64,000 bases of DNA from Leifsonia sp. C5G2 (GTDB lineage: Bacteria; Actinomycetota; Actinomycetes; Actinomycetales; Microbacteriaceae), in NCBI RefSeq assembly GCF_013359685.1, contig NZ_JABFMV010000002.1:62001-126000 (forward strand), in the 5' to 3' direction. The notes below the pieces were generated by a model. It saw only the letters and a program-made list of their open reading frames with translations, did not search any database and was not told the DNA's origin. Every line of letters starts with the position of its first letter. Within the stretch, counting starts at the first letter, position 1. Positions 54,236 through 63,091 of the stretch are shown here, one piece after another. The translations under genes were made by a program, and so were the position numbers.

Positions 54236-55555
54236 ATGACGTCAGACACCTCCATCCCGGCCGCGGACTCCGCCGCCGGACAGCCCGCCCCCATCACCAC
54301 CAACACCTTCGTCGGCACCGCAGCCGGCAACGACGATCCGCCCGCACCGATCAAAGGCCTTCGCCGTCTGATGGTGTGGATCATCCCCGCCAACCTCGGC
54401 ATCTACCTGATCTGGGGAGCGCTCCCCGGGATCCTGCTCCCGCAGCAGATCACGCTGCTCTTCGGAGAGCAGGACAAGGTCGCGAACCTCACCATCGTCG
54501 CCACCATCGGCGCGTTCGCCGCCATGGTGGCGCAGCCGATCGCCGGACAGGTCTCCGACCGCACGCGGTCCCGCTTCGGCAGGAGGGCGCCGTGGATCGT
54601 GATCGGCGCTCTCGCCGGCGGCCTCTCCCTCGTCGGGCTGGCCTTTGCCAACACGCTCGTCGGTGTGATCGTCGCCTGGACGCTGGTCCAGATCTGCTTC
54701 AACTTCGCTCAGGGGCCGCTGACCGCTGTGATGCCGGACCGCGTGCCATTGAAGCGCCGCGGCACCTTCGCGGCCCTATCGGGGATCGGGCTGATGGTCG
54801 GCGCGCTGGGCGGGTCGATCGTCGGGTCGCTGTTCTTCCACAGCATCGCGGTCGGCTACGTCTTCTTCGCCGTCTTCTCCGTGGCGGTGCTCACCCTCTT
54901 CGTGCTCGCCAACCCGGACTACTCGAGCCGACGGATGCAGCGGGAACCGTTCACGTTCCTCGACTTCGTGAAGACCTTCTGGGTCAACCCGCTTCGCCAC
55001 CCCGACTTCTTCTGGGCCTTCACCGGACGTCTGCTGCTCTACACGGGGTACTTCGCCGTGACGGGCTTCCAGCTCTTTCTGCTCACCGACTACTTCCGCA
55101 TCGCCCATCCGGAGCAGCTCATCCCGATCCTCGGGCTGCTCAGCCTCGTCGGCATCATCGTGTCGACCGTGATCGCCGGGCCGCTTTCGGATCGGGTCGG
55201 ACGCCGTAAGCGGTTCGTGTTCGCCTCGGCGATCGTCGTCAGCCTCGGCTTCCTTCTGCCCTGGCTGTGGCAGGACGTCACCGCATGGATCGTCATGACG
55301 ATCATCGCCGGCTTCGGGTTCGGGATGTTCCAGGCGGTGGATACCGCGCTCATGAGCGAGGTGCTTCCGTCCGCGAAGTCCTTCGCGAAGGATCTCGGCG
55401 TCGTGAACATCGCCGCCACCCTCCCGCAGACCCTGGCCCCGGGAATCGCGGGCGCCATCGTCCTCGCCTTCGGCTACGCCGCGCTCTTCCCGATCGCGAT
55501 CGTGCTCGGCATCCTGGGGGCACTCGCCGTCTGGCCGATCAAGGCGACCCGCTGA
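54236..55555 (+). CDS. MFS sugar transporter
   Basis: 439 residues, twelve predicted segments. Motif A appears as GQVSDRTRSRFGRRAPWI between TM2 and TM3 and again as GPLSDRVGRRKR between TM8 and TM9. The hydrophilic ~40-residue N-terminus is unusual. Adjacent to a GH3 beta-glucosidase 34 bases downstream, so it probably imports a beta-glucoside or related glycoside. ATG 54236 is chosen; a longer reading adds 14 residues. Confidence 0.85.
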   Translation: MTSDTSIPAADSAAGQPAPITTNTFVGTAAGNDDPPAPIKGLRRLMVWIIPANLGIYLIWGALPGILLPQQITLLFGEQDKVANLTIVATIGAFAAMVAQPIAGQVSDRTRSRFGRRAPWIVIGALAGGLSLVGLAFANTLVGVIVAWTLVQICFNFAQGPLTAVMPDRVPLKRRGTFAALSGIGLMVGALGGSIVGSLFFHSIAVGYVFFAVFSVAVLTLFVLANPDYSSRRMQREPFTFLDFVKTFWVNPLRHPDFFWAFTGRLLLYTGYFAVTGFQLFLLTDYFRIAHPEQLIPILGLLSLVGIIVSTVIAGPLSDRVGRRKRFVFASAIVVSLGFLLPWLWQDVTAWIVMTIIAGFGFGMFQAVDTALMSEVLPSAKSFAKDLGVVNIAATLPQTLAPGIAGAIVLAFGYAALFPIAIVLGILGALAVWPIKATR

Positions 55556-55589
55556 TCTTGCCCTCCACCGCACCACTCGAAAGGAAACC

Positions 55590-57866
55590 ATGACCGACAC
55601 CACCACGACGACGCCGGACCTCTCCGGCCTCACCGTCGAGCAGAAGGCCGCGCTGACCAGCGGCGAGAGCTTCTGGCGCACGAAGGCGGTGGGCGACGTC
55701 CCGTCCGTCATGCTCACGGACGGACCGCACGGCCTGCGCAAGCAGCGCGAGGGCGGCGACCACCTGGGGATCGGCGACAGTGTGCCGGCGACCTGCTTCC
55801 CGCCCGCGGTGGCGCTCGGCTCCTCGTGGGATGTGGAGCTCGTCGAGCGCGTCGGCACCGCGCTCGGGGTCGAGTCGTCCATCGAGGACGTCGCCGTCAT
55901 CCTCGGCCCCGGCATCAACATCAAGCGCTCTCCGCTGTGCGGGCGCAACTTCGAGTACCTCAGCGAGGACCCGATCGTCTCCGGCGTGCTCGGCGCGGCG
56001 CTGGTGCGCGGCATCCAGTCGCAGGGTGTGGGAGCCTCGCTCAAGCACTTCGCGGCGAACAACCAGGAGGACGACCGGATGCGGTCCTCATCCGACGTCG
56101 ACCCGAGGCCGCTGCGCGAGATCTACCTGCGCGGTTTCCAGCGCGTGGTCGAAGACGCCCAGCCGAAGACCGTCATGTGCTCGTACAACCGCATCAACGG
56201 CGTCTACGCGTCCGAGAACCGCTGGCTGCTCACCGACGTGCTGCGCGGCGAGTGGGGCTTCGAGGGGCTGGTCGTCTCCGACTGGGGCGCGGTGAACGAC
56301 CGGGTCGCGGCGCTCCACGCCGGGCTCGACCTGGAGATGCCCGGCAACGGCGGGCAGAGCGACAGGTCGCTGGTCGCGGCGGTCGCCGACGGATCCCTCG
56401 ACGAGGACGAGCTCGACGTGTCGGCCGTCCGGGTCGCCCGCCTCGCCGCCGGATGGGCGCAGGCGCACCGGGTCGAGGGCCCGCTGGATGTGGAGGCGCA
56501 CCACGCGCTGGCGCGGGAGGCGGCCTCCCGCTCCATCGTGCTGCTGAAGAACGACGAGGTCGACGGCGCTCCGCTGCTCCCGCTGCGCGACGACCATTCG
56601 CTCGCGGTGATCGGCGCGTTCGCCGAGAAGCCGCGCTATCAGGGCGCCGGGTCGTCGATGATCCACCCGACCCGCCTGGACGACGCGCTCACCGCGATCC
56701 GTGCGATCGCTCCGCAGGCGGCGTACGCGCCCGGCTTCTCGGTCGCGGCCGACGCCGATCCGGCGGAGACGGAGCGCCTGCGGCTGGAGGCCGTCGCGGC
56801 CGCCGCGGCGGCGGAGGTCGCGGTCGTGTTCGCCGGGCTGCCCGCCCGGCTCGAGTCGGAGGGCTACGACCGCGACGACATCGAGCTCCCGACCGATCAG
56901 CTCGCGCTGGTGGAGGCGGTCGTCGCCGCCAACCCGCGCACGGTCGTGGTGCTCTCCAACGGCGGGGTCGTGCGGCTGCCGTTCGCTGGGGCCGTCCCGG
57001 CGATCGTGGAGGGCTGGCTGCTCGGCCAGGCGGGCGGGACCGCGACCGCCGACGTGCTCTTCGGCGCGGTGAACCCGTCGGGCAAGCTCACCGAGACCGT
57101 GCCGCTGCGCATCGAGGACACCCCGGCGTTCCTCAACTTCCCCGGCGAGGAGGGGCACGTCCGGTACGGCGAGGGCATCTTCGTCGGGTACCGCTGGTAC
57201 GACGCGCGGCAACTGGAGGTGGCGTACCCGTTCGGCCACGGGCTCTCGTACACGAGCTTCGGGTACGGGGATGCGACGGCTGCGGTCACGGCGGAGGGCG
57301 ACATTCGGGTCGGGGTCACCGTGACCAACACGGGCGACCGGGCCGGGCGCGAGGTCGTGCAGGCGTACACGTCGCTGCCGGGGTCCGGCGTGCAGCGTGC
57401 GCCGCGCGAGCTGAAGGGCTTCGCCTCGGTGGAGCTGGCGCCGGGCGAGTCGCGCGAGGTCACGGTGACGATCCGCCGGGAGGACCTGGCGTACTGGCAC
57501 GTGCGCGCCGGGCGCTGGGTGGTCGAGGGCGGCGACTACGTCGTCGAGGTCGGCGCGTCGAGCCGCGACGTCCGCGCGACGGCGATCGTCTCGATCGCAG
57601 GCGACGAGGTGCTGCTGCCGCTCACGCGGGAGTCGTCGCTCGGCGAAGTGCTCGCGCATCCGGTCGCGGGTCGCCTGGTGCAGCAGGCCCTCGCCGGGAT
57701 GTCCGAGATGATGGAGGGCGCTGCGTCGATCATGCCGGAGGGCGTGTCGATGGAGCGGATGATGGCGTCGTTCCCCATCGGCCGGATCGGCATGATGGCC
57801 GGTGGACAGGTCACCGACGAGATGATCGACGGCCTGCTCGCTGCGGCAAACGCGCCCCGCGGCTGA
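55590..57866 (+). CDS. Glycoside hydrolase family 3 beta-glucosidase
   Basis: 758 residues. GH3 N-domain with the nucleophile Asp in GLVVSDWGAVND and the substrate-binding KHFAANNQE; the second alpha/beta domain contains PTRLDDAL and the acid region EGYDRDD; a C-terminal fibronectin-III-like domain ends in a Met-rich helical tail (GMSEMMEGAASIMPEG). No signal peptide, so it acts on imported disaccharides, consistent with the MFS transporter directly upstream in the same operon. Confidence 0.94.
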   Translation: MTDTTTTTPDLSGLTVEQKAALTSGESFWRTKAVGDVPSVMLTDGPHGLRKQREGGDHLGIGDSVPATCFPPAVALGSSWDVELVERVGTALGVESSIEDVAVILGPGINIKRSPLCGRNFEYLSEDPIVSGVLGAALVRGIQSQGVGASLKHFAANNQEDDRMRSSSDVDPRPLREIYLRGFQRVVEDAQPKTVMCSYNRINGVYASENRWLLTDVLRGEWGFEGLVVSDWGAVNDRVAALHAGLDLEMPGNGGQSDRSLVAAVADGSLDEDELDVSAVRVARLAAGWAQAHRVEGPLDVEAHHALAREAASRSIVLLKNDEVDGAPLLPLRDDHSLAVIGAFAEKPRYQGAGSSMIHPTRLDDALTAIRAIAPQAAYAPGFSVAADADPAETERLRLEAVAAAAAAEVAVVFAGLPARLESEGYDRDDIELPTDQLALVEAVVAANPRTVVVLSNGGVVRLPFAGAVPAIVEGWLLGQAGGTATADVLFGAVNPSGKLTETVPLRIEDTPAFLNFPGEEGHVRYGEGIFVGYRWYDARQLEVAYPFGHGLSYTSFGYGDATAAVTAEGDIRVGVTVTNTGDRAGREVVQAYTSLPGSGVQRAPRELKGFASVELAPGESREVTVTIRREDLAYWHVRAGRWVVEGGDYVVEVGASSRDVRATAIVSIAGDEVLLPLTRESSLGEVLAHPVAGRLVQQALAGMSEMMEGAASIMPEGVSMERMMASFPIGRIGMMAGGQVTDEMIDGLLAAANAPRG

Positions 57867-57899
57867 CCGCATCCCCGCATCCCACATCCCGCATCCATT

Positions 57900-57947
57900 G
57901 GTCACGACACGCCGTCGCCGTACGCGACGCGACGGCGTGTCGTGACC
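57900..57947. repeat. Palindromic repeat copy E
   Basis: Perfect 19-bp inverted repeat (57900-57918 and 57929-57947), core CACGACACGCCG / CGGCGTGTCGTG; measured from the family core the spacer is 18 nt. It lies 33 bases after the GH3 stop. Confidence 0.8.
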
Positions 57948-57953
57948 ACTCGC

Positions 57954-57965
57954 TAGCCTGGCGGC
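57954..57965 (+). promoter_or_regulatory. Putative leaderless promoter of the DUF1295 gene
   Basis: TAGCCT (57954-57959), 6 nt, ATG 57966, immediately after repeat E. Confidence 0.45.
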
Positions 57966-58718
57966 ATGCCCCAGGGACCGTACCGCTGGTTCGTGTACGC
58001 CGAGCTGCTGCTCGCAGCGGTGACGTTCGTCGCCCTGCTCTTCGTCGTCGCGCCGTACGGCGGCCGGCACGGGCGCTCCGGCTGGGGGCCGACCGTCCCC
58101 GCGCGGGTCGGCTGGGTGGTGATGGAGGCGCCGGCCGCTCTGCTCTTCCTCGGGTTCTATCTGCTCGGCTCGCACCGCTTCGAGCCGGTGCCGCTGCTCT
58201 TCCTCGCGCTCTGGCTGGCGCACTACGTGTACCGCGCGTTCGTGTACCCGTTCCTCATGCGGTCGGGATCCCGGATGCCGGTGCTGGTGATGCTCCTCGC
58301 GATCGGGTTCAACACGCTGAACGCCTGGGTGAACGCGCGGTGGGTGTCCGAGTACGGGACGTATCCCGTCGCCTGGCTCGCCGACCCGCGGTTCTGGATC
58401 GGGCTGCTGCTGTTCGCGGGGGGTCTGACGCTCAACGCGCGCTCGGACCGGACGCTGCGCCGGCTCCGCGCGGACGGCGGCGGATACCGCGTGCCGCACG
58501 GCGGCGGGTTCCGCTACGTCTCCAGCCCCAACTACCTGGGCGAGATCGTGGAGTGGACGGGCTGGGCCGTCGCCACCTGGTCGCTCGCCGGCGCCTCCTT
58601 CGCGCTGTACACGATCGCGAACCTCGCCCCGCGCGCGGTGGCGAACCACCGCTGGTACCGCGAGAACTTCCCGGACTACCCGCGCGGGCGCCGCGCACTG
58701 CTGCCGTTCGTGCTCTGA
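57966..58718 (+). CDS. DUF1295/steroid 5-alpha-reductase C-terminal family membrane protein
   Basis: 250 residues, six or seven membrane segments. The C-terminal signature FRYVSSPNYLGEIVEWTGWA and NHRWYRENFPDYPRGRRAL match the steroid 5-alpha-reductase/DUF1295 fold, which binds NADPH through this region. In bacteria the substrates are mostly unknown lipids or sterol-like compounds. Single gene between repeats E and F. Confidence 0.82.
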   Translation: MPQGPYRWFVYAELLLAAVTFVALLFVVAPYGGRHGRSGWGPTVPARVGWVVMEAPAALLFLGFYLLGSHRFEPVPLLFLALWLAHYVYRAFVYPFLMRSGSRMPVLVMLLAIGFNTLNAWVNARWVSEYGTYPVAWLADPRFWIGLLLFAGGLTLNARSDRTLRRLRADGGGYRVPHGGGFRYVSSPNYLGEIVEWTGWAVATWSLAGASFALYTIANLAPRAVANHRWYRENFPDYPRGRRALLPFVL

Positions 58719-58720
58719 GC

Positions 58721-58781
58721 ATCGGTGGGTCGCAACACGCCGTACACGCCGGCGCGCGACGGCGTGTTGCGTCCCATGGAT
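58721..58781. repeat. Palindromic repeat copy F
   Basis: Core CGCAACACGCCG (58731-58742) and CGGCGTGTTGCG (58760-58771) with a 17-nt spacer; the outer TCCCATGGAT is intact on the right and degenerate on the left (7 of 10). Located 2 bases after the DUF1295 stop and before the Vsr-like gene. Confidence 0.85.
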
Positions 58782-58847
58782 GGCGGGCGCATGTCGGCGG
58801 TGCGGGTTACGCTGCCGCCGACGGCGAGAGACGGGAAGGGACGGGCG

Positions 58848-59915
58848 GTGCCGGAGAACGTGGAGCAGTGGTGGGCGCGCCGCCAGTGGTCGAAGGGCGC
58901 CGCTGTGCCGTACCCGATCGGCCGCTACCGCACCGACTGGGAGCGGTACCCGGTGCTCGTCCGGCAGTACCATCCCGACCTCAACCACGGGATCACGCTG
59001 ACGCAGGTTCCGCCGGCGGCCGACGTCTACCTGGTGTGGGAGTGCGACTCCGGCCACCGGTTCGTGGCGACGCCCGAGGAGCAGCGCTCGCGCCCGGGCG
59101 GCACGCGGCGACGGTCGGCGTGGTGCCCGCGCTGCGCGGAGGAGGCAGCTCCCCGTCCGGTGCGCACGCCGGTGCCGGAGGCGGGCGTCCACCTCTGCGG
59201 GCACGCCCGCGACCCGCGCCGCATCGAAGCCGACCCGGACGACGACCGCTGTTATCTGTGCCGCCGGCTCGACCGCGAGTCGCTCACCCGTGAGCAGCTC
59301 GTCACCCTCGCGGCGCCCGGTTCGCGCGTCGCGGTCTCGGCCGAGAACGGCACGACGGCGACGCACACCTGGCAGTGCGACGCGGGGCACCCGAGCTACC
59401 GCGCGAGCATCGAGCGCATCCTGGGCGGCCGGAGGTGCCCGATCTGCCGCCACGCCCGGGCCGGCGCCGACGCGGTCGCGGTGGGGGAGGCGTTCGTCAG
59501 CCGCTGGGCCCCGGTGCCGGCCTCGGCCGCCGAGCCGGCGCTGAAGAAGCGTCTCGCCGACCGGCTCGACATCGACCTGGGGATGAACGCCGTGCGGGTG
59601 GCGAAGCCGTTCCACTCGCACCTGGAGGTCTGGCCCGACATCCTGCTGCCCGAGCTCACGGTCGCGATCGAGTACGACACCACCGGCCGCCACGGGCTGG
59701 AGCACGTCGGGCCGCGCGAGGAGTCCGACCGGCGGAAGGACCGTCTGCTGCGCGCCGTCGGCTGGGAGGTCGTCCGGGTGCGCTGCGGGAAGCTGCAGCC
59801 GATCGGGCCCTATGACGTACCGGGAGGGTCGATCGGCGACGCGCTGGTGGAGCGCATCCTGGCGCGGCTGGGGGAGATCCGCGGCGATCTGTTCGTCGCC
59901 GCGTACCTGCGCTGA
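58848..59915 (+). CDS. Zinc-ribbon protein with Vsr-like endonuclease C-terminus
   Basis: 355 residues from GTG 58848 (GGGAAGGG upstream; ATG 58791 is possible). Three treble-clef or ribbon units: WCPRCAEE, a CYLCRRL knuckle preceded by LCGH, and RCPICRHARAG. The C-terminal ~110 residues resemble a Vsr-type nuclease: WPDILLPELTVAIEYDTTGR ... ESDRRKDRLLRAVGWEVVRV. It probably binds DNA and cleaves it. The transcript would start just after repeat F. Confidence 0.72.
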   Translation: MPENVEQWWARRQWSKGAAVPYPIGRYRTDWERYPVLVRQYHPDLNHGITLTQVPPAADVYLVWECDSGHRFVATPEEQRSRPGGTRRRSAWCPRCAEEAAPRPVRTPVPEAGVHLCGHARDPRRIEADPDDDRCYLCRRLDRESLTREQLVTLAAPGSRVAVSAENGTTATHTWQCDAGHPSYRASIERILGGRRCPICRHARAGADAVAVGEAFVSRWAPVPASAAEPALKKRLADRLDIDLGMNAVRVAKPFHSHLEVWPDILLPELTVAIEYDTTGRHGLEHVGPREESDRRKDRLLRAVGWEVVRVRCGKLQPIGPYDVPGGSIGDALVERILARLGEIRGDLFVAAYLR

Positions 59916-60018
59916 GCATGCCGGCATTTCCACGCGCGAAGGCTCTGGCCCCGCGGCGTCGGCCCTCGCTACGCTGGGCGGCGAACCGGCAGTAACACGC
60001 TCTCACGAGGAGGAAGCC

Positions 60019-60447
60019 ATGCCGTCCATCCTGAACCCCTACCTCAACTTCCGCGGCACCGCGCGCGAGGCCATGGACTTCTACCAGTCCGTGTTCGGCG
60101 GTGAGGTGCAGCGCAGCACCTTCGCCGACTACCAGATGGCGCAAGACCCCGCCGACAACGACCTCGTCATGCACTCGCAGCTCACGTCGCCCGGCGGCTT
60201 CACGCTCATGGCCGCAGACGTGCCCGCGCACATGGAGTTCAACCCGGGCTCCGCCGTCTCCATCTCGCTGAGCGGCGACGACGAGGCCGAGCTCACCGGG
60301 TACTGGCAGAAGCTCGTCGAGCGCGGAACGGTGATCGAGCCGCTCTCGAAGGCGCCGTGGGGCGACAGCTTCGGCATGGCGATCGACCGCTTCGGAGTGC
60401 AGTGGCTGGTCAACATCGCGGGCAGCCCCCAGGCGCAGGGCCAGTAG
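60019..60447 (+). CDS. VOC/PhnB-like protein
   Basis: 142 residues. Single glyoxalase-fold unit: ILNPYLNFRGTAREAMDFYQ, MHSQLTSPGGFTLMAAD, FGMAIDRFGVQWLVNI. PhnB-like proteins of this type are often annotated as 3-demethylubiquinone-9 3-methyltransferase domain proteins; the actual substrate is unknown. Good ribosome site GAGGAGG. Followed 12 bases later by a stress protein gene. Confidence 0.85.
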   Translation: MPSILNPYLNFRGTAREAMDFYQSVFGGEVQRSTFADYQMAQDPADNDLVMHSQLTSPGGFTLMAADVPAHMEFNPGSAVSISLSGDDEAELTGYWQKLVERGTVIEPLSKAPWGDSFGMAIDRFGVQWLVNIAGSPQAQGQ

Positions 60448-60459
60448 GGCGGCCACGGG

Positions 60460-60966
60460 ATGGCCGCAGGGGCCGGCCCGGTGGTCGTCGGCATCCACCG
60501 CGGGCAGGCGCGTGCCGTGCTCGACGAGGCCGCGCGGCTCGCGACCGAGCTAGGGCGTCCGCTGCTGTGCGGCTACGTCGCAGAAGACAGCTATCTGACC
60601 GAGTGGGACCGTCCGGACGACGTGGCGGAGGAGTCGCTCCACCCGACCGAAGTGGGCGCGGGGGAGGGGGATGCGGTCCTCGCGCTCTCCGAGGCCATCA
60701 CGGCCGCGCTGCACGAGCTCGGGGAGCAGCCGCCGACGTGGACCCTCCGGCTTCTCGCCGGCGACGCCGCCAAAGCGCTCGGCCGTGTCGCGGCCGAGGT
60801 CGACGCGCGGCTGATCGTGGTCGGCACGCACCGGCGCGGCTTCTCGAACACGCTGGAGAACTGGCTCGCCGGCTCCGTGGGAGCCCGCCTCACGCACGAC
60901 CAGCAGTGTCCGGTGGTGGTCGTGCCCGTCACGGCGAAGGAGCGTGCGACCCCCACGCTCGCCTGA
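60460..60966 (+). CDS. Universal stress protein family protein
   Basis: 168 residues, one UspA domain. The ATP-binding pattern appears as VGTHRRGFSNTLENWLAGSV (family G-2x-G-9x-G-S/T), with the beta1 segment VVVGIHRG. Probably binds ATP; involved in stress adaptation. The start reads straight on after the PhnB-like gene, so the two may be co-transcribed. Confidence 0.82.
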   Translation: MAAGAGPVVVGIHRGQARAVLDEAARLATELGRPLLCGYVAEDSYLTEWDRPDDVAEESLHPTEVGAGEGDAVLALSEAITAALHELGEQPPTWTLRLLAGDAAKALGRVAAEVDARLIVVGTHRRGFSNTLENWLAGSVGARLTHDQQCPVVVVPVTAKERATPTLA

Positions 60967-60982
60967 CCGGCCGCGCGCCCTA

Positions 60983-61207
60983 TCAGCTGCGGAGTTCGCC
61001 CAGCGCCGCATCGAAGGAGCGGAAGTAGGTCCGGCGCCCCGGGCGGCCGATCTGCGTGACCTCGAACATCCCGTCCAGCTGAAGCACGAAGCCGACGACC
61101 GGCGGTGCGCCCACCTCGGCGACCCGGGCGTCGCTGACCCGCCACTCATGGTCTGAGATCTCCGCCACCTCCAAGCCCTGCCGGAGGAACACCGGGTGCG
61201 TCTTCAT
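60983..61207 (-). CDS. Small hypothetical protein
   Basis: 74 residues from ATG 61207. Beta-rich appearance (EVAEISDHEWRVSDARV, GFVLQLDGMFEVTQIG) ending RTYFRSFDAALGELRS. No membrane helix or recognised family. Convergent with the stress protein gene, 16 bases apart; the 140 bases upstream, before the amidotransferase gene, show no other gene. Confidence 0.6.
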   Translation of the reverse strand: MKTHPVFLRQGLEVAEISDHEWRVSDARVAEVGAPPVVGFVLQLDGMFEVTQIGRPGRRTYFRSFDAALGELRS

Positions 61208-61347
61208 GGCCCAAGTCAAGTGGACGCGCAGCACCGCGGACAGCCCTTGACACCTCCACGAGATGGGTATGAGCCGTGTATTCCCGCAGGCGGGGGGCCG
61301 GGGCTAAGGTCGAGCCGTCCGGCACCGGCCGGGTCGAGGAGGTCGTC

Positions 61348-62208
61348 ATGTGCCGTTGGCTCGCATACTCGGGGGAGCCGCTCCGGCCCGCCGAGCTGAT
61401 CCTGGACACGCAGCATTCGCTGGTGGCCCAGTCCCTCAACTCGCCGCTCGGCGCGGAGACGGTCAACGGAGACGGCTTCGGCTTCGGCTGGTACCCGACC
61501 GACCCGTCGCCGGATGCCGTCCCGGGCGTCTTCCACAGCATCGAGCCGGCCTGGCACAACGAGAACCTGCGGGACCTCACGAACACGATCACGAGCCCGA
61601 TGTTCCTGGCGCACGTGCGCGCGGCGGCCGGGCCGCCCATCCAGCAGACGAACTGCCACCCGTTCCGCCACCAGAACTGGCTGTTCATGCACAACGGCTT
61701 CCTGGAGGGCTTCCACCTGATGCAGCGCGACCTGCGGTTCGCGGTCGATCCCTCGCTCTATCCATCAATCGTCGGGACGACGGACTCGGAGACGCTGTTC
61801 TACCTCGCCCTCACGTTCGGCCTGCAGGACGACCCGATCGCGGCTCTCGGCCGGGCGCTGCGCTTCGTGGAGGAGACCGGACAGAAGTACGGTGTCACCG
61901 CTCCCGTGCAGGGAACCTACGCGGTCGCCGACGGGAAGACGCTCTGGGCGTTCCGCTACTCCACGTCGCATCACAGCCGCACACTGTTCCACTCGGCCGC
62001 GATCCCGGAGCTGCGGGAGATGTTCCCGGACGTCGAGCGCCTCGAGGTGTTCGGAGAGCACGCCAAGGTGGTCGTCTCGGAGCCGCTGAACGACACCCCC
62101 GGAGCGTTCATCACGGTTCCCGAGTCGACGGTCGCGGTACTCGACGAGAGCGGGTACCACCACGAACCGTTCCTCGCGGACGCGGAGGCCGTGCTCACGC
62201 CGGCCTGA
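61348..62208 (+). CDS. Class II glutamine amidotransferase family protein
   Basis: 286 residues. N-terminal nucleophile Cys2 (MCRWLAYSGEPL), with conserved NGDGFGFGWYP, HVRAAAGPP and HNGFLEGF of the GATase_4/YafJ-EgtC group. The start is fixed by the required Cys2 and GAGGAGG upstream. May hydrolyse a glutamine or gamma-glutamyl substrate; the acceptor is unknown and no synthase partner is adjacent. Confidence 0.88.
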   Translation: MCRWLAYSGEPLRPAELILDTQHSLVAQSLNSPLGAETVNGDGFGFGWYPTDPSPDAVPGVFHSIEPAWHNENLRDLTNTITSPMFLAHVRAAAGPPIQQTNCHPFRHQNWLFMHNGFLEGFHLMQRDLRFAVDPSLYPSIVGTTDSETLFYLALTFGLQDDPIAALGRALRFVEETGQKYGVTAPVQGTYAVADGKTLWAFRYSTSHHSRTLFHSAAIPELREMFPDVERLEVFGEHAKVVVSEPLNDTPGAFITVPESTVAVLDESGYHHEPFLADAEAVLTPA

Positions 62209-62220
62209 CCGCCCGCGCCC

Positions 62221-62281
62221 GTCGAGTGGCGACATCATGTCGCGACTCGCGTCGAGTGGCGACATGATGTCGCCACTCGAC
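62221..62281. repeat. Tandem 30-bp palindromes
   Basis: Two consecutive 30-bp units (62221-62250 and 62251-62280, 27 of 30 identical), each a palindrome centred on GGCGACATSATGTCGC. Located between the converging amidotransferase and FBP-domain genes. Confidence 0.85.
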
Positions 62282-62294
62282 GGAGCCGCACGCG

Positions 62295-62783
62295 TCAGTC
62301 GCCCTCGGCGATCCGGCGCACGAACGTGGTGACGTGCTCGCGCAGTGCGTCGATCCGCTGCTGCCGCGCGGCCTCAACGTCGAACCCGACGTAGGCGGTC
62401 GGCGGGCGCTTGCGCACGTTGGCCGAGCACTGGAACTCGGCGCACACCAGCGTCCCGAGCGTGTTGCCGTTGCGGCCGGCCGCCCCGCCGCGCTTGGCGA
62501 TGAAGAAGACCACCTCGTTGGGAAGGTGCACGTCCTCGCACCAGGAGCACTGCGGCCGCGAGCGCGCGCGCCCGTCCGCCTGGCGCAGGAGCACGCCGAC
62601 GGGGGCGCCGTCGATCTCGGCGACGACGTAGCCGACCGTCGGCAGCTTGCGGTCGCGCCAGCCGAGGAAATCGATGTCCGACCAGCGCACTTGGGCGAGG
62701 TCGGGGAGGGAGAGCTCCTTGCGTTCGCGCTGCGACGCGTTGACGAAGGAGGAACGGATCTGCTGGTCCGTGAGGGGAAGCAT
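62295..62783 (-). CDS. FBP-domain (EF-G-binding, treble-clef) protein
   Basis: 162 residues. C-terminal zinc site CSWCEDVHLPNEVVFF and CAEFQCSANVRKRPP. The actinobacterial FBP_C family is related to FusB-type proteins that bind elongation factor G; here the zinc ligands are intact. N-terminal helical region ~1-75. Monocistronic. Confidence 0.82.
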   Translation of the reverse strand: MLPLTDQQIRSSFVNASQRERKELSLPDLAQVRWSDIDFLGWRDRKLPTVGYVVAEIDGAPVGVLLRQADGRARSRPQCSWCEDVHLPNEVVFFIAKRGGAAGRNGNTLGTLVCAEFQCSANVRKRPPTAYVGFDVEAARQQRIDALREHVTTFVRRIAEGD

Positions 62784-62935
62784 GGAGGAACGCCTGTCTG
62801 TCGTGATTCTTAGGGTGCCGGACGTCGCACACGGGTCGCAGAAGGACCCGGGACTCCGGGAGGAACCGTCGAGGCCGGAAGGCGCGCGACGGCGATCGCA
62901 CCCGCTCTCGCGGGGATCGGTGACGAGGGGCAGCG

Positions 62936-63025
62936 CTATCTCGCGCCGGCGCAGAGCGCGCCGACGACCTCCAGACGCCCGGCGGCCACGAGGGCGGCGG
63001 TGGGCTGCGAGACGAGCGGGTTCAC
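62936..63025 (-). CDS. Candidate 29-codon small protein
   Basis: GTG to TAG encoding MNPLVSQPTAALVAAGRLEV ending LCAGAR. TACACT lies exactly 6 nt before the GTG, with GGAGGG in the gap. Composition is coding-like but homology cannot be judged at this length. Confidence 0.3.
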   Translation of the reverse strand: MNPLVSQPTAALVAAGRLEVVGALCAGAR

Positions 63026-63079
63026 CCCTCCAGTGTACGTGCTCGCCGCCGGCCGTCGGGCTCGCGCCCGGCGGTGGAC

Positions 63080-63091
63080 TAGGGTCGAGTG
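63080..63091 (+). promoter_or_regulatory. Putative leaderless promoter of the bacteriophytochrome gene
   Basis: TAGGGT (63080-63085), 6 nt, GTG 63092. Back-to-back with the promoter of the candidate small ORF. Confidence 0.45.

Noticed and set aside
62221-62281. CRISPR-like array
   Set aside because: Two adjacent palindromes without spacers and no cas genes nearby; the same applies to the 20-bp array at 23605.
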